Shown here: positions 34,640-42,466 of the stretch, piece after piece
How the letters are laid out: each line of letters opens with the position of its first letter
Numbering within the stretch: the stretch's first letter is position 1
Assembly (NCBI GenBank): GCA_050013875.1
Contig: JBEKEK010000020.1
Coordinates: 1 to 64,000 of the forward strand
From: Trebonia sp050013875
GTDB taxonomy: Bacteria > Actinomycetota > Actinomycetes > Streptosporangiales > Streptosporangiaceae
Length of the DNA: 64,000 nt
Direction: 5' to 3'
Translations under genes and position numbers: made by a program
The notes under the pieces: model-generated
Seen by the model: only the letters and a program-made list of their open reading frames with translations
Databases searched by the model: none
What the model was told of the DNA's origin: nothing

Positions 34640-35786
34640 TGTGCGCGTCAGCCGGGGGACGGGCCAGGTAGTCGTGACCGGCACCGCCGTCCTCAGCGCG
34701 TACGGGCCGGGAACCGAGACCCTGCTAGCCGGAGTGCTGTCCGGCCGGCCGGCCTTCGCGCCCGTCCAGCGGTTCGACGTCAGCGCGCGCCGGGCCCGCT
34801 TCGCGGCTGCCACGGCGGGCAGCCCGCGGCTGGACGCCGAGGTCGCCCGCACCGTCCGCGAGGCGTGCGACGACGCCGGCCTTTCGCCCTCCGACCGCGC
34901 CCGCACCCCGCTGTTCCTCGCCATCCACGGTGACCCGGCGGCCCCCCGGGCCGCAGCGGCAGGACGATCAGCGCTCGGACCGCAGGCATTCGCCGCCGCG
35001 GTAGCCCACGCCTGCGGCCTGGCAGCGCAGGACCTCCGCTGCTACATGTCGGCATGCGTGGCGGCAAGCAGCGCGATCGGTGACGCGGCGGCCATCATCG
35101 CCCGCGGCCTCGCCGCCCGCGTCGTCGTCGCGGGCGGGTACCTGGTGGAACCCGACCAGTTCGCCCTGTTCGACGCCGGCCGCGTGCTGGCCGGCGATGG
35201 CCAGGTGCGCCCGTTCAGCGCCGGGCGGCGCGGGCTGCTGCTCGGCGACGGCGTCGGCGCCGTCGTCATCGAGTCGAGCTTGGCGGCGCGGGCGCGGCGC
35301 GCGCCGCCGCTGGCGCGGATCGCGGGCTGGGGCCGCAGCGGCGACGCGTACCATCCCTGCCAGCCGCGCCCCGATGGCCATGGCCTGGCCCGGGCGATCA
35401 CGGCCGCGCTGCAGCGGGCCTGCGCTATGGCGGGCGGCATCGGCTACATCAACGCCCACGGGTCGGGCACCACCGCGAGCGACCCAGCCGAGGCGAACGC
35501 GGTGCGGCTGGCGCTGGGCGATGCCGCCGACACCGTGCCCGTGAGCTCCACGAAGTCGCTGCACGGCCAGGCCCTGGAGGCCTCGGGGGTGCTCGAGCTG
35601 ATCGTCACGCTGCTGGCACTGCGCAAGGGCATGCTCCCCGTCAACGCCGGCTACCTCGGCGCCGACGATGGATGCAGCCTCCGGCTCGTGCTTGACGAGC
35701 CGCTTGCCACTGACGCGGGGCTCGCGATGAGCCTCAACTGCGCATTCGGCGGGGCGAACACCGCGATCGTTGTCGGGCTGCCGTGA
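34632..35786 (+). CDS. KAS II-type ketosynthase with altered active site
   Basis: A 384-residue beta-ketoacyl synthase. Cys142 is in YMSACVAASSA, the first His is His276 in NAHGSGTTASD, and Lys308 is in SSTKSLHGQALEASG. In usual enzymes the last motif reads TKxxxGHxxGAxG; here the His position is Gln313. The nucleophile is kept but one decarboxylation His is lost, so it may transfer or condense acyl groups in an unusual way. GTG start overlaps the preceding gene. Pairs with the small KS-like protein that follows. Confidence 0.85.
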   Translation: MSDVRVSRGTGQVVVTGTAVLSAYGPGTETLLAGVLSGRPAFAPVQRFDVSARRARFAAATAGSPRLDAEVARTVREACDDAGLSPSDRARTPLFLAIHGDPAAPRAAAAGRSALGPQAFAAAVAHACGLAAQDLRCYMSACVAASSAIGDAAAIIARGLAARVVVAGGYLVEPDQFALFDAGRVLAGDGQVRPFSAGRRGLLLGDGVGAVVIESSLAARARRAPPLARIAGWGRSGDAYHPCQPRPDGHGLARAITAALQRACAMAGGIGYINAHGSGTTASDPAEANAVRLALGDAADTVPVSSTKSLHGQALEASGVLELIVTLLALRKGMLPVNAGYLGADDGCSLRLVLDEPLATDAGLAMSLNCAFGGANTAIVVGLP

Positions 35787-36367
35787 CGCCGCTAGAGCCC
35801 ATAGCGCCGACCAGCCCGGAGCCCATAGCGCCGACCAGCCTCGGCGCCCTGCTCGCGGCGGCCGCCGACGCCGGCCTTGCGGTCCTGTCGACCGCGTGCT
35901 GGCCCGAGGGGACCGCCGATGATGAGGTTCCGCCGCTCGCCGGGTTCATCGAGTCCACCTTCAGCCCGCTGCTGGCCGAGGTCGCGGCCCGGGCCCTGCG
36001 CAGGCGGCCCGAGCCGACGGTGCCCGGCGTGGTCACCGCCATCGTCATCGTGACGGCTCTCGGCGACATGACCAGCGCGACCCGCGTCGCCGCCGTGGTC
36101 GACACCGGCGAGCGCGTCTCTCCGCTGCTGTTCTTCCAGTCCGTGCCGAACGCGGTCGCCGGCTACCTGGCCGCCCGCTGGGACCTGACCGGGCCGGTGG
36201 TGTGCGTCAGCGGGATGAGCGCCGGGCTCGGCATCGCCGCGCTGCTTACTGACGACGCGGACGCCGATGAGGCGCTCGTCATACGTGTCGACCTGGCGGC
36301 GGCCGGCGATGGCCTGGACCGTGGCGCCGCCGTTCTCGTGACCCGGCCGGACCGGAACGTTCCATAA
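35783..36367 (+). CDS. Truncated ketosynthase-like partner protein
   Basis: A 194-residue protein resembling the N-terminal ketosynthase-like domain seen in aryl polyene clusters (Ketoacyl-synt_2): TSATRVAAVVDTGERVSPLL, FFQSVPNAVAGYLAARWDL, GPVVCVSGMSAGLG. Where active enzymes have the Cys, the text reads GMSAG, so it is probably not catalytic. It overlaps the ketosynthase gene by 4 bp and may act like a chain-length factor or scaffold. A 22-bp direct repeat near its start duplicates PIAPTS in the protein. Confidence 0.7.
   Translation: MTPLEPIAPTSPEPIAPTSLGALLAAAADAGLAVLSTACWPEGTADDEVPPLAGFIESTFSPLLAEVAARALRRRPEPTVPGVVTAIVIVTALGDMTSATRVAAVVDTGERVSPLLFFQSVPNAVAGYLAARWDLTGPVVCVSGMSAGLGIAALLTDDADADEALVIRVDLAAAGDGLDRGAAVLVTRPDRNVP
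35795..35840 (+). repeat. 22-bp direct repeat at the start of the KS-like gene
   Basis: The 22 bases at 35795-35816 recur exactly at 35819-35840, 24 bp apart, keeping frame and giving the peptide PIAPTSPE-PIAPTS. This looks like a small recent duplication at the N-terminus. Confidence 0.85.
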
Positions 36368-36395
36368 CGGCATGAACTTCCAACGGGAGACAGCG

Positions 36396-37487
36396 ATGAG
36401 CACCCTCAATATCGACCACATCGAGTTTTATGTCGGTGATGCGGTCGCGATGACGCAGTCTTTGTGCAGCGTCTACGGCTTCCGTGTCTACGGCCGCGGC
36501 GGGCCGGAGACGGGCCTGCCCGGGCAGCGCAGTGTCCTCCTCGGCCAGGGCGGCATCCGGATACTGCTGACCACCGGGCTGCACGAGGACCACCCGGCCA
36601 GCCAGTTCGTCGCCAGGCACGGCGATGGCGTGGCCGTGATCGGGTTCGCCGCGGACGGCGCCGCCGGTTACGCGGATGCGGTCGCGGCCGGGGCGACCAG
36701 CATCGGCCAGCCCCGTTGCTGGGAGAACGACAAGGCCCGCGTTGTCACCGCGGAGATTGAGGGCTTCGGCGAGGTGGTCTACCGCCTCATCGAGCGTCAC
36801 GGCCCCGACGCCGAATTCCTCCCGGGCGCGATCGTGATGGAGCCCGGCGCCGCCGCCGGAGCGGCCGACGACCTGCTCACCCTCATCGACCACGTCGCGC
36901 TGTGCGTGCCGGCCGGCGAGCTCGACCCCACCATCGCCTTCCACCAGCAGGTGCTCGGATTCACGGTCATCTTCGAGGAGTACGTCGAGGTCGGCGCCCA
37001 GGGCATGATCTCCAAGGTGGCGCAGAGCCCGGCTGGCGGTGCCACCTTCACCATCATCGAGCCGGACCTCAACCGGCAGGCCGGCCAGATCGATGACTTC
37101 CTGGCCTGGCACGGCGGTGCCGGGGTGCAGCACCTCGCGTTCCTGACGCAGGACATCGTGCACGCGGTGCGGACCTTCAGCGAGCGCGGTGCCGGGTTCG
37201 CGGTGACCCCGTCAAGCTACTACGACATGCTCGGCGCCCGCCTCGGCACGACCGAGATCCCGGTCCAGGCCCTGCGGCCGCTCGGCGTCTTGGTCGACCG
37301 CGACCACTGGGGGCAGATGTACCAGATATTCGCGAAGTCGACGCACATCAGGCGCACGTACTTCCATGAGCTCATCGAGCGCCGCGGCGCGCGCACGTTC
37401 GGCATGAGCAACATCCCGGCGCTGTACGCGGCGAAGGACCGCGAACTCGCCGAGATCCGCGAGATGACAGGCACCACCCATGCCTGA
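36396..37487 (+). CDS. HPPD/HmaS family non-heme iron dioxygenase
   Basis: A 363-residue two-domain VOC protein. Iron ligands are His166 (LIDHVALCVP), His246 (GVQHLAFLT) and Glu325 (YFHELIERRG), as in 4-hydroxyphenylpyruvate dioxygenase. The family includes HPPD (making homogentisate) and HmaS (making 4-hydroxymandelate). Which one this is cannot be decided by eye, but its place in a biosynthetic operon favours an HmaS-like role. ATG 36396 has GGGAGA upstream; ATG 36372 has none. Confidence 0.85.
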   Translation: MSTLNIDHIEFYVGDAVAMTQSLCSVYGFRVYGRGGPETGLPGQRSVLLGQGGIRILLTTGLHEDHPASQFVARHGDGVAVIGFAADGAAGYADAVAAGATSIGQPRCWENDKARVVTAEIEGFGEVVYRLIERHGPDAEFLPGAIVMEPGAAAGAADDLLTLIDHVALCVPAGELDPTIAFHQQVLGFTVIFEEYVEVGAQGMISKVAQSPAGGATFTIIEPDLNRQAGQIDDFLAWHGGAGVQHLAFLTQDIVHAVRTFSERGAGFAVTPSSYYDMLGARLGTTEIPVQALRPLGVLVDRDHWGQMYQIFAKSTHIRRTYFHELIERRGARTFGMSNIPALYAAKDRELAEIREMTGTTHA

Positions 37488-37535
37488 CCTGCCCACCCCG
37501 CTGCCAACGAGACACCTGTGGAAGGGACAAGAACC

Positions 37536-38525
37536 GTGACCCAATCGGTCACCCCGCCGTTCGCGCTCACGGAGCGGGAACGCTCGCTGCTGCCGTCCGG
37601 CTCCGATATCGAGTTTTACGCCGAACACGGCTGGTACCTCAGCAAGAAGCTGTTCACCGACGATGAGATCGACGAGCTGCTCGCCGCAACCGAGCGGTAC
37701 TACGCGGGAGAGCGCGATCGATCCCTGCCGCTGTGGCCGCCGAAGCTGGCCTACTGGGACCCGTCTAAGGGCGACGTACAGCGGCATAACGACTACGTGC
37801 ACTACGAGCACGACGGCATCGCCGGCCTGCTGAGAAAGCCGCTCATCGGCGCCGTCGCCGGCGCCCTGGCCCGCAGCGATGAGATCCGGGTGTTCCAGTC
37901 GACGCTGATCTACAAGCCGCCGATCGCCGCCGAGCCCACAAACTTCGTGCCCTGGCACTTTGACAAGCACTACTGGTCAACCTCGACATCGGACAAGATG
38001 CTGACCGCCTTCATCCCGTTTCGTGACTGCGACGAGGAAATGGGCACCATCACGATGATCGACGGCAGCCACCAGTGGCGTGAGACCGGCCGCGATGACA
38101 CCGTGACCAGGCACTTCGCGGATCGGGATCCCCGCGACTTGGAGAGCATGCTCGGCCGGAACGCGGCCTACAACAGCGCCGACGTGGTCAAGGTCCCGAT
38201 GATCATCCCCAAGGGCCACATGAGCTTCCATCACTGCCGGACCTACCACGGCAGCGGGGCCAACCGCAGCCCGCGTCCCCGCCGCGCCATCTCGTTTCAC
38301 CTGCAGGACGGCGAGAACGCCTACCGCCGGTTCGAGCTGAGCACTGGCGAGCTCCTCGCGTACAACCATGACGTGCTGGTACGGCGCCTTCCGGACGGAC
38401 GTCCCGATTATGGCGATCCTGACTTCTGCCCGGTCCTGTGGCGCAGCCGGACCACTGACGGCAGCGGGTACCGCGCACTGGAGGTTGGACATGTCTCGTT
38501 ATCTCTGGGACCAGCGGCATCTTGA
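37536..38525 (+). CDS. Phytanoyl-CoA dioxygenase (PhyH) family oxygenase
   Basis: A 329-residue Fe(II)/2-oxoglutarate oxygenase of the PhyH type. The HxD pair is His141-Asp143 in PWHFDKHYW and the distal His238 is in RTYHGSGANRS, followed by Arg-rich sequence for 2-oxoglutarate. PhyH enzymes hydroxylate or halogenate small molecules, sometimes on a carrier. GTG 37536 is chosen for the GGAAGGGAC ribosome site. It overlaps the DUF3050 gene by 35 bp, so the two are co-translated. Confidence 0.87.
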   Translation: MTQSVTPPFALTERERSLLPSGSDIEFYAEHGWYLSKKLFTDDEIDELLAATERYYAGERDRSLPLWPPKLAYWDPSKGDVQRHNDYVHYEHDGIAGLLRKPLIGAVAGALARSDEIRVFQSTLIYKPPIAAEPTNFVPWHFDKHYWSTSTSDKMLTAFIPFRDCDEEMGTITMIDGSHQWRETGRDDTVTRHFADRDPRDLESMLGRNAAYNSADVVKVPMIIPKGHMSFHHCRTYHGSGANRSPRPRRAISFHLQDGENAYRRFELSTGELLAYNHDVLVRRLPDGRPDYGDPDFCPVLWRSRTTDGSGYRALEVGHVSLSLGPAAS

Positions 38526-39282
38526 AATCGACCGCCTCGAGGAGCAGATCACGCAGGCGAGGCGAGCCGTCGTCAAGCACCCGCTATACGCGGCGCTGAC
38601 CAGCCAGCACGCGATCCGCACGTTCATGGAGCACCACGTGTTCGCCGTGTGGGATTTCATGTCGCTGCTGAAATCGCTGCAGCGCAACCTCACCTGTGTG
38701 GAAGTGCCGTGGGTGCCCACCGGCCCGACCGGCAGCCGCCACCTGATCAACGACATCGTGCTCGTCGAGGAGAGCGACGAGCTTCACGGCGGCTACATCA
38801 GCCACTTCGAGCTCTACCTGGGCGGCATGACCGAGGCCGGCGCTGACACGTCGGTCATTGACGCCTTCATCGGCCGGCTGCGTGCCCGGCGGCCGGTGCT
38901 CGCGGCGATCGACGAGGTGAAGGTACCGCCGCCGGCCGCCGAGTTCGTCCGGCTAACCTGGGACTTCATCGAGAACGCGCCCGTGCACGCGCAGGCCGCG
39001 GCGTTCGCCTTCGGCCGCGAGGACCTGATCCCGGACATGTTCGAGCAGGTGGTCCACGTTAACGAGCGGCTCGGGTCGCTCGGCACGTTCGTCGATTACC
39101 TTTCTCGCCACATTCAGGTCGACAGCGAGGAGCACACCCCGATGGCCATGCAGATGCTCGCCGACCTCTGCGGCGAGGACCGCGCCAAATGGGCCGACTG
39201 CGCCGAGACGATCAACCTCGCCCTGGCCGCCCGCGCCCGCCTCTGGGACGGCATTCTCGCGGCCATCGGCGAGCCCGGATGA
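38491..39282 (+). CDS. DUF3050 (heme-oxygenase-like fold) protein
   Basis: A 263-residue protein of the DUF3050 family, recognised by HPLYAALTSQHAIRTFMEHH, VFAVWDFMSLLKSLQRNLTC and LINDIVLVEESDELHGGYIS. The His and Glu/Asp residues in these helices fit a heme-oxygenase-like helical fold; some relatives bind two irons and act as oxygenases, but DUF3050 activity is unassigned. ATG 38491 is inside the end of the PhyH gene. Coupling to PhyH and the HPPD-like gene suggests an oxidative tailoring step. Confidence 0.85.
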   Translation: MSRYLWDQRHLEIDRLEEQITQARRAVVKHPLYAALTSQHAIRTFMEHHVFAVWDFMSLLKSLQRNLTCVEVPWVPTGPTGSRHLINDIVLVEESDELHGGYISHFELYLGGMTEAGADTSVIDAFIGRLRARRPVLAAIDEVKVPPPAAEFVRLTWDFIENAPVHAQAAAFAFGREDLIPDMFEQVVHVNERLGSLGTFVDYLSRHIQVDSEEHTPMAMQMLADLCGEDRAKWADCAETINLALAARARLWDGILAAIGEPG

Positions 39283-39925
39283 CGAAGGGAGCGGCGCCGG
39301 CCAGCGCCACGGCGGCCCGGAAGCCGGCTGGCGCCGGGACGTCGGCCACCCGATGCGCACCGGGCGGCTCCGCGCAGCTGACGACGTCGTCGCCGGAGAC
39401 AGCGATCCGCAGGTTCGGCCACAGCCGACCGCCGGCTGCCTTGACGACCGCCTCCTTGCGGGACCACAGGCGCGTGAACCGGTCCGCCCGCGCGCCGTCG
39501 TCGCCGCCCGCCGCGACGTAGTCCGCCTCGGCGGGCGGATAGAACCGGGCGGACATCGCGACCGCGTCCAGGCGAGGCGCGAGGTGCTGGATGTCGACCC
39601 CCACGCCGCGGCCGACGGCGATGGCCACCGCGACCAAGTCCGCCGAGTGCGACAGGCTGGTGGACAGCCCAGACCACGGGGCCGCGAGCTCGGGCTTGCC
39701 GTAAGGGCCGGTGTCCCAGCGCAGTATCGACGGCGTCACCCGCAACTCGCGTGCCGCGAGAATCCGGAGCGCGCCGTGCGCGACCGTGTACTGCTGCCGG
39801 TCGCGCTGGCTCAGGAATGCCGCGGCCCGGGCACGCTCGCTGTCATCGAGGACGTCCCGGCAGCGGGCCACTTCCTCCGGCGGCAGGTCCACCGGAACGA
39901 TCCAGACGCGAGCGAGGCCGGTCAC
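39212..39925 (-). CDS. Sfp-type 4'-phosphopantetheinyl transferase
   Basis: A 237-residue PPTase. Motifs are LSTSLSHSADLVAVAI, VGVDIQ with the metal Asp, and FTRLWSRKEAVVKAAG with the catalytic Glu/Lys. It transfers phosphopantetheine from CoA to a Ser of carrier proteins and can serve all five carriers here. The last 25 residues are Arg-rich and overlap the DUF3050 gene by 71 bp convergently. It shares an ATGA-type overlap with the aminotransferase upstream. Confidence 0.92.
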   Translation of the reverse strand: MTGLARVWIVPVDLPPEEVARCRDVLDDSERARAAAFLSQRDRQQYTVAHGALRILAARELRVTPSILRWDTGPYGKPELAAPWSGLSTSLSHSADLVAVAIAVGRGVGVDIQHLAPRLDAVAMSARFYPPAEADYVAAGGDDGARADRFTRLWSRKEAVVKAAGGRLWPNLRIAVSGDDVVSCAEPPGAHRVADVPAPAGFRAAVALAGAAPFVIRARRWPRECRPRGGRGRPGRG

Positions 39926-41202
39926 GACCGGACGTCGGCGATCAGGGCGGCGAGCCGACGGACCCCCTCATCAACCTCGTCCGTTGCCAGCGCGCTGCAC
40001 GACAGCCGGATCGCGTGGCTGCCACCGCCGCGGGTATAGAAGAAGCTCATCGGCGTCCACAACACGCCGTAGTCTCTGGCCGAGAGCTCGAGCAGCTTCT
40101 CGTCAGCCCGGACGGGCACGCCGAGGACTGCGAAGAAGCCGCCGCTCGGCGTGTTCCAGGTGATCGCCGGATCGGCGAAGTGATGCTCGAGCGCGGCCAG
40201 TAGAGCAGCCATGTTGCGCCGGTAGAACGAGATCTTCTGCTGGTTCGCCGCGCGCAGGCTGTACCCGCACGAGACGAGCACGCCGCCGATGATGGCCTGG
40301 GCGATCGGAGATGTATTGACGGTGACCATGCTCTTTACTGTCGAAAGCTCATCAGCCAGCAGGCCGCGGTGGCCATCGGCGCCGACCACCACCTGGTCCG
40401 CGACTAGGAAACCCACACGGGCGCCAGGAAACACCGACTTGGCGAACGAGCCCAGGTAGATGACCCGCTGATCGGTGTCCAGCGACTTCAGCGCCGGGCG
40501 GTGCCTGTCATCGGACCCGAACAGTCCGTAGGGGTCATCCTCCAGGATCAGCAGGTCCTCCTCGGCCGCCACCTCGATCAGCCCGCGCCGCGCCTGGTCG
40601 CTCAGTGAGACCCCGGACGGGTTGGCGAAGTTCGATACCACGTACAGGGCACGCGGACGGCGGCCACTGGCACGGACCTCCCGGGCGACCCGCGCGACCG
40701 CTTCCGGGCTAAGCCCCTGGGATGTCTCGGGAACCGGGACCACCGGAACGCCAAGCACGCGCGCGGCACCGGTGAAGCCGACATAGCACGGCTCGGCGGC
40801 GAGGACGACATCCTCGGGTCCCGCGGCAAGGCCGCGCAGCACGATGATCATCGCCTCCTGGCAGCCCGACGTCACCATGATCGACTCCTCCGGGACGCTG
40901 ATGCCCTCGTCGACCTCAAGCATCCGCGAGATCATCTTCCCGAGCTGGCCGTTCGTCCGGCCGTACTGCAAGATGGCCTGCCGGACCCGCGCCTCGCTCA
41001 TCGCCCCAGCGCGCAGGTGAGCGATATACGCAGCCAGATAGCGCTCGACGTCCGTCACGTCATAGAACTCATCGAATGGCCGGCCGGCGGCAAGGGAAAT
41101 CGCCGTGGGAAAACGGCTGGCGACTTCATTGAGGAAATTCATTGACGCCGCCACCGGATCGGTAACCGACGTGTGCAACGTTTCGCGTGCTAGTTCAACC
41201 AT
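39922..41202 (-). CDS. PLP-dependent aminotransferase, HpgT/MocR-like
   Basis: A 426-residue fold-type I aminotransferase. The PLP Lys is Lys255 (FAKSVFPGARVGF), with NFANPSG and ILEDDPYG as the cofactor-binding Asn and Asp/Tyr. The N-terminal block LHTSVTDPVAASMNFLNEVA resembles HpgT aminotransferases, which make hydroxyphenylglycine-type amino acids in glycopeptide clusters. Next to an HPPD/HmaS-like gene this hints at an arylglycine, but no hydroxymandelate oxidase is present. ATG 41202 gives the family-like N-terminus; ATG 41238 would add 12 residues. Confidence 0.85.
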   Translation of the reverse strand: MVELARETLHTSVTDPVAASMNFLNEVASRFPTAISLAAGRPFDEFYDVTDVERYLAAYIAHLRAGAMSEARVRQAILQYGRTNGQLGKMISRMLEVDEGISVPEESIMVTSGCQEAMIIVLRGLAAGPEDVVLAAEPCYVGFTGAARVLGVPVVPVPETSQGLSPEAVARVAREVRASGRRPRALYVVSNFANPSGVSLSDQARRGLIEVAAEEDLLILEDDPYGLFGSDDRHRPALKSLDTDQRVIYLGSFAKSVFPGARVGFLVADQVVVGADGHRGLLADELSTVKSMVTVNTSPIAQAIIGGVLVSCGYSLRAANQQKISFYRRNMAALLAALEHHFADPAITWNTPSGGFFAVLGVPVRADEKLLELSARDYGVLWTPMSFFYTRGGGSHAIRLSCSALATDEVDEGVRRLAALIADVRS

Positions 41203-41326
41203 GAGGCCAGTCAACCCGCTCCCGTTACACGACCGCATTGGCGATCAACCGCGCAACATCATTCCCGCAGCCGGTATTTACGCGTCAAAAAATACATCAT
41301 GACAATGGCGTCGACAACAGCTTACG

Positions 41327-42361
41327 ATGAGCCCCGTGCCCTTGGACCCGCAACTGCAGGCGATGCGCGATCAGCGCGAGCGCGACAACGTCCCACCGCT
41401 GTACAGCATGTCGCTGGCCGCCGCCAGGGCCGCTGACCTTGCTGCTATCAGGGACAGCGGCGGGGAGCCGGAGCCGGTTCACGAGGTGGCCAGCCTGAGG
41501 ATTCCCGGCCCCGGTGGCGGCCTGCCGTTGCGGTTGTACCGGCCCGCGAGCCAGCGGCCACTGCCCGCGCTGCTCTACTTCTTCGGCGGCGGCTGGGTGC
41601 TTGGTACCATCGACACGGCCGACGGGGTCGGCCGCGCCCTGGCAAACGCATCCGGTGCCCTGGTCGTCGTGCCCGGCTACCGGCTGGCACCCGAGCACCC
41701 GTTCCCGGCGGCGGTCGATGACTGCTACGCCGCGCTGCGGTGGGTCGCCGGGCACTGCGGCGAGATCGGTGCGGACCCCGCTCGCCTTGCGGTCGGCGGC
41801 GATAGCGCCGGCGGGAACCTGGCCGCGGCGGTGACGCTGCTCGCCAGGGCCGATGACCTGGCGCTAGCCGGCCAGCTCCTCGTGTACCCCAACACCGATC
41901 AGCTCGCCGACGATGAGCCCGCGCGCGGCGCGGACGACCCGTTCCTGTTCAACCGCCACTCGGTGGCCTGGTACCGGCGGCACTACCTGCCCAATGCGGG
42001 CGACGCGGCCAGCCCGCTGGCGTCTCCGCTCCGTGCCGAGAGCCTCGCCGGACTGCCGCCGGCCCTCGTCATCACCGCCGAGTACGACCCGCTGCGTGAC
42101 CAAGGGGAGGCGTACGCCCGCCGGCTCGCCGACGAGGGGGTGCCAGTCGACCTCAGCCGTTATGCCGGCATGGCGCATGGCTTCTTCACGATGACCGGAA
42201 CGCTGGATGACAGCCGGGCCGCGATCGCGCAGGCCGCGGCACACCTGAGGAAGTGCTTCGTGGCGGGTGATGACCAGAGTGCGGGATCAAACTCATGCCT
42301 AGACGCTAATCTGGCATATCGCGCTCGCTCGGCTGCTGCGCGATATTCGCCGGGTTGCTAG
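41327..42361 (+). CDS. HSL-type alpha/beta hydrolase
   Basis: A 344-residue esterase of the hormone-sensitive-lipase family. The oxyanion motif HGGG is FGGGW here, the nucleophile Ser is in GGDSAGGNLAAA, and the Asp and His are near ITAEYDPLRDQG and AGMAHGFF. It hydrolyses esters of small acids. It stands alone between the cluster and the second catabolic block, transcribed away from the aminotransferase; its link to either is uncertain. The last 40 residues after RKCFVAG have no family counterpart. Confidence 0.88.
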   Translation: MSPVPLDPQLQAMRDQRERDNVPPLYSMSLAAARAADLAAIRDSGGEPEPVHEVASLRIPGPGGGLPLRLYRPASQRPLPALLYFFGGGWVLGTIDTADGVGRALANASGALVVVPGYRLAPEHPFPAAVDDCYAALRWVAGHCGEIGADPARLAVGGDSAGGNLAAAVTLLARADDLALAGQLLVYPNTDQLADDEPARGADDPFLFNRHSVAWYRRHYLPNAGDAASPLASPLRAESLAGLPPALVITAEYDPLRDQGEAYARRLADEGVPVDLSRYAGMAHGFFTMTGTLDDSRAAIAQAAAHLRKCFVAGDDQSAGSNSCLDANLAYRARSAAARYSPGC

Positions 42362-42466
42362 GATTAGGAGGCCGTTTCACGATCGGCGGTCAACTGTTGC
42401 TTTCTGCTCGGGGCCGCTATGCCAATTTCTGGCTACGGCTGTATGTCTGCGGAATAGGGATCGCCA

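Noticed and set aside
36396..41202. Complete hydroxyphenylglycine pathway
   Set aside because: HmaS-like and HpgT-like genes are present, but no hydroxymandelate oxidase or prephenate dehydrogenase was found, so the pathway is not claimed.
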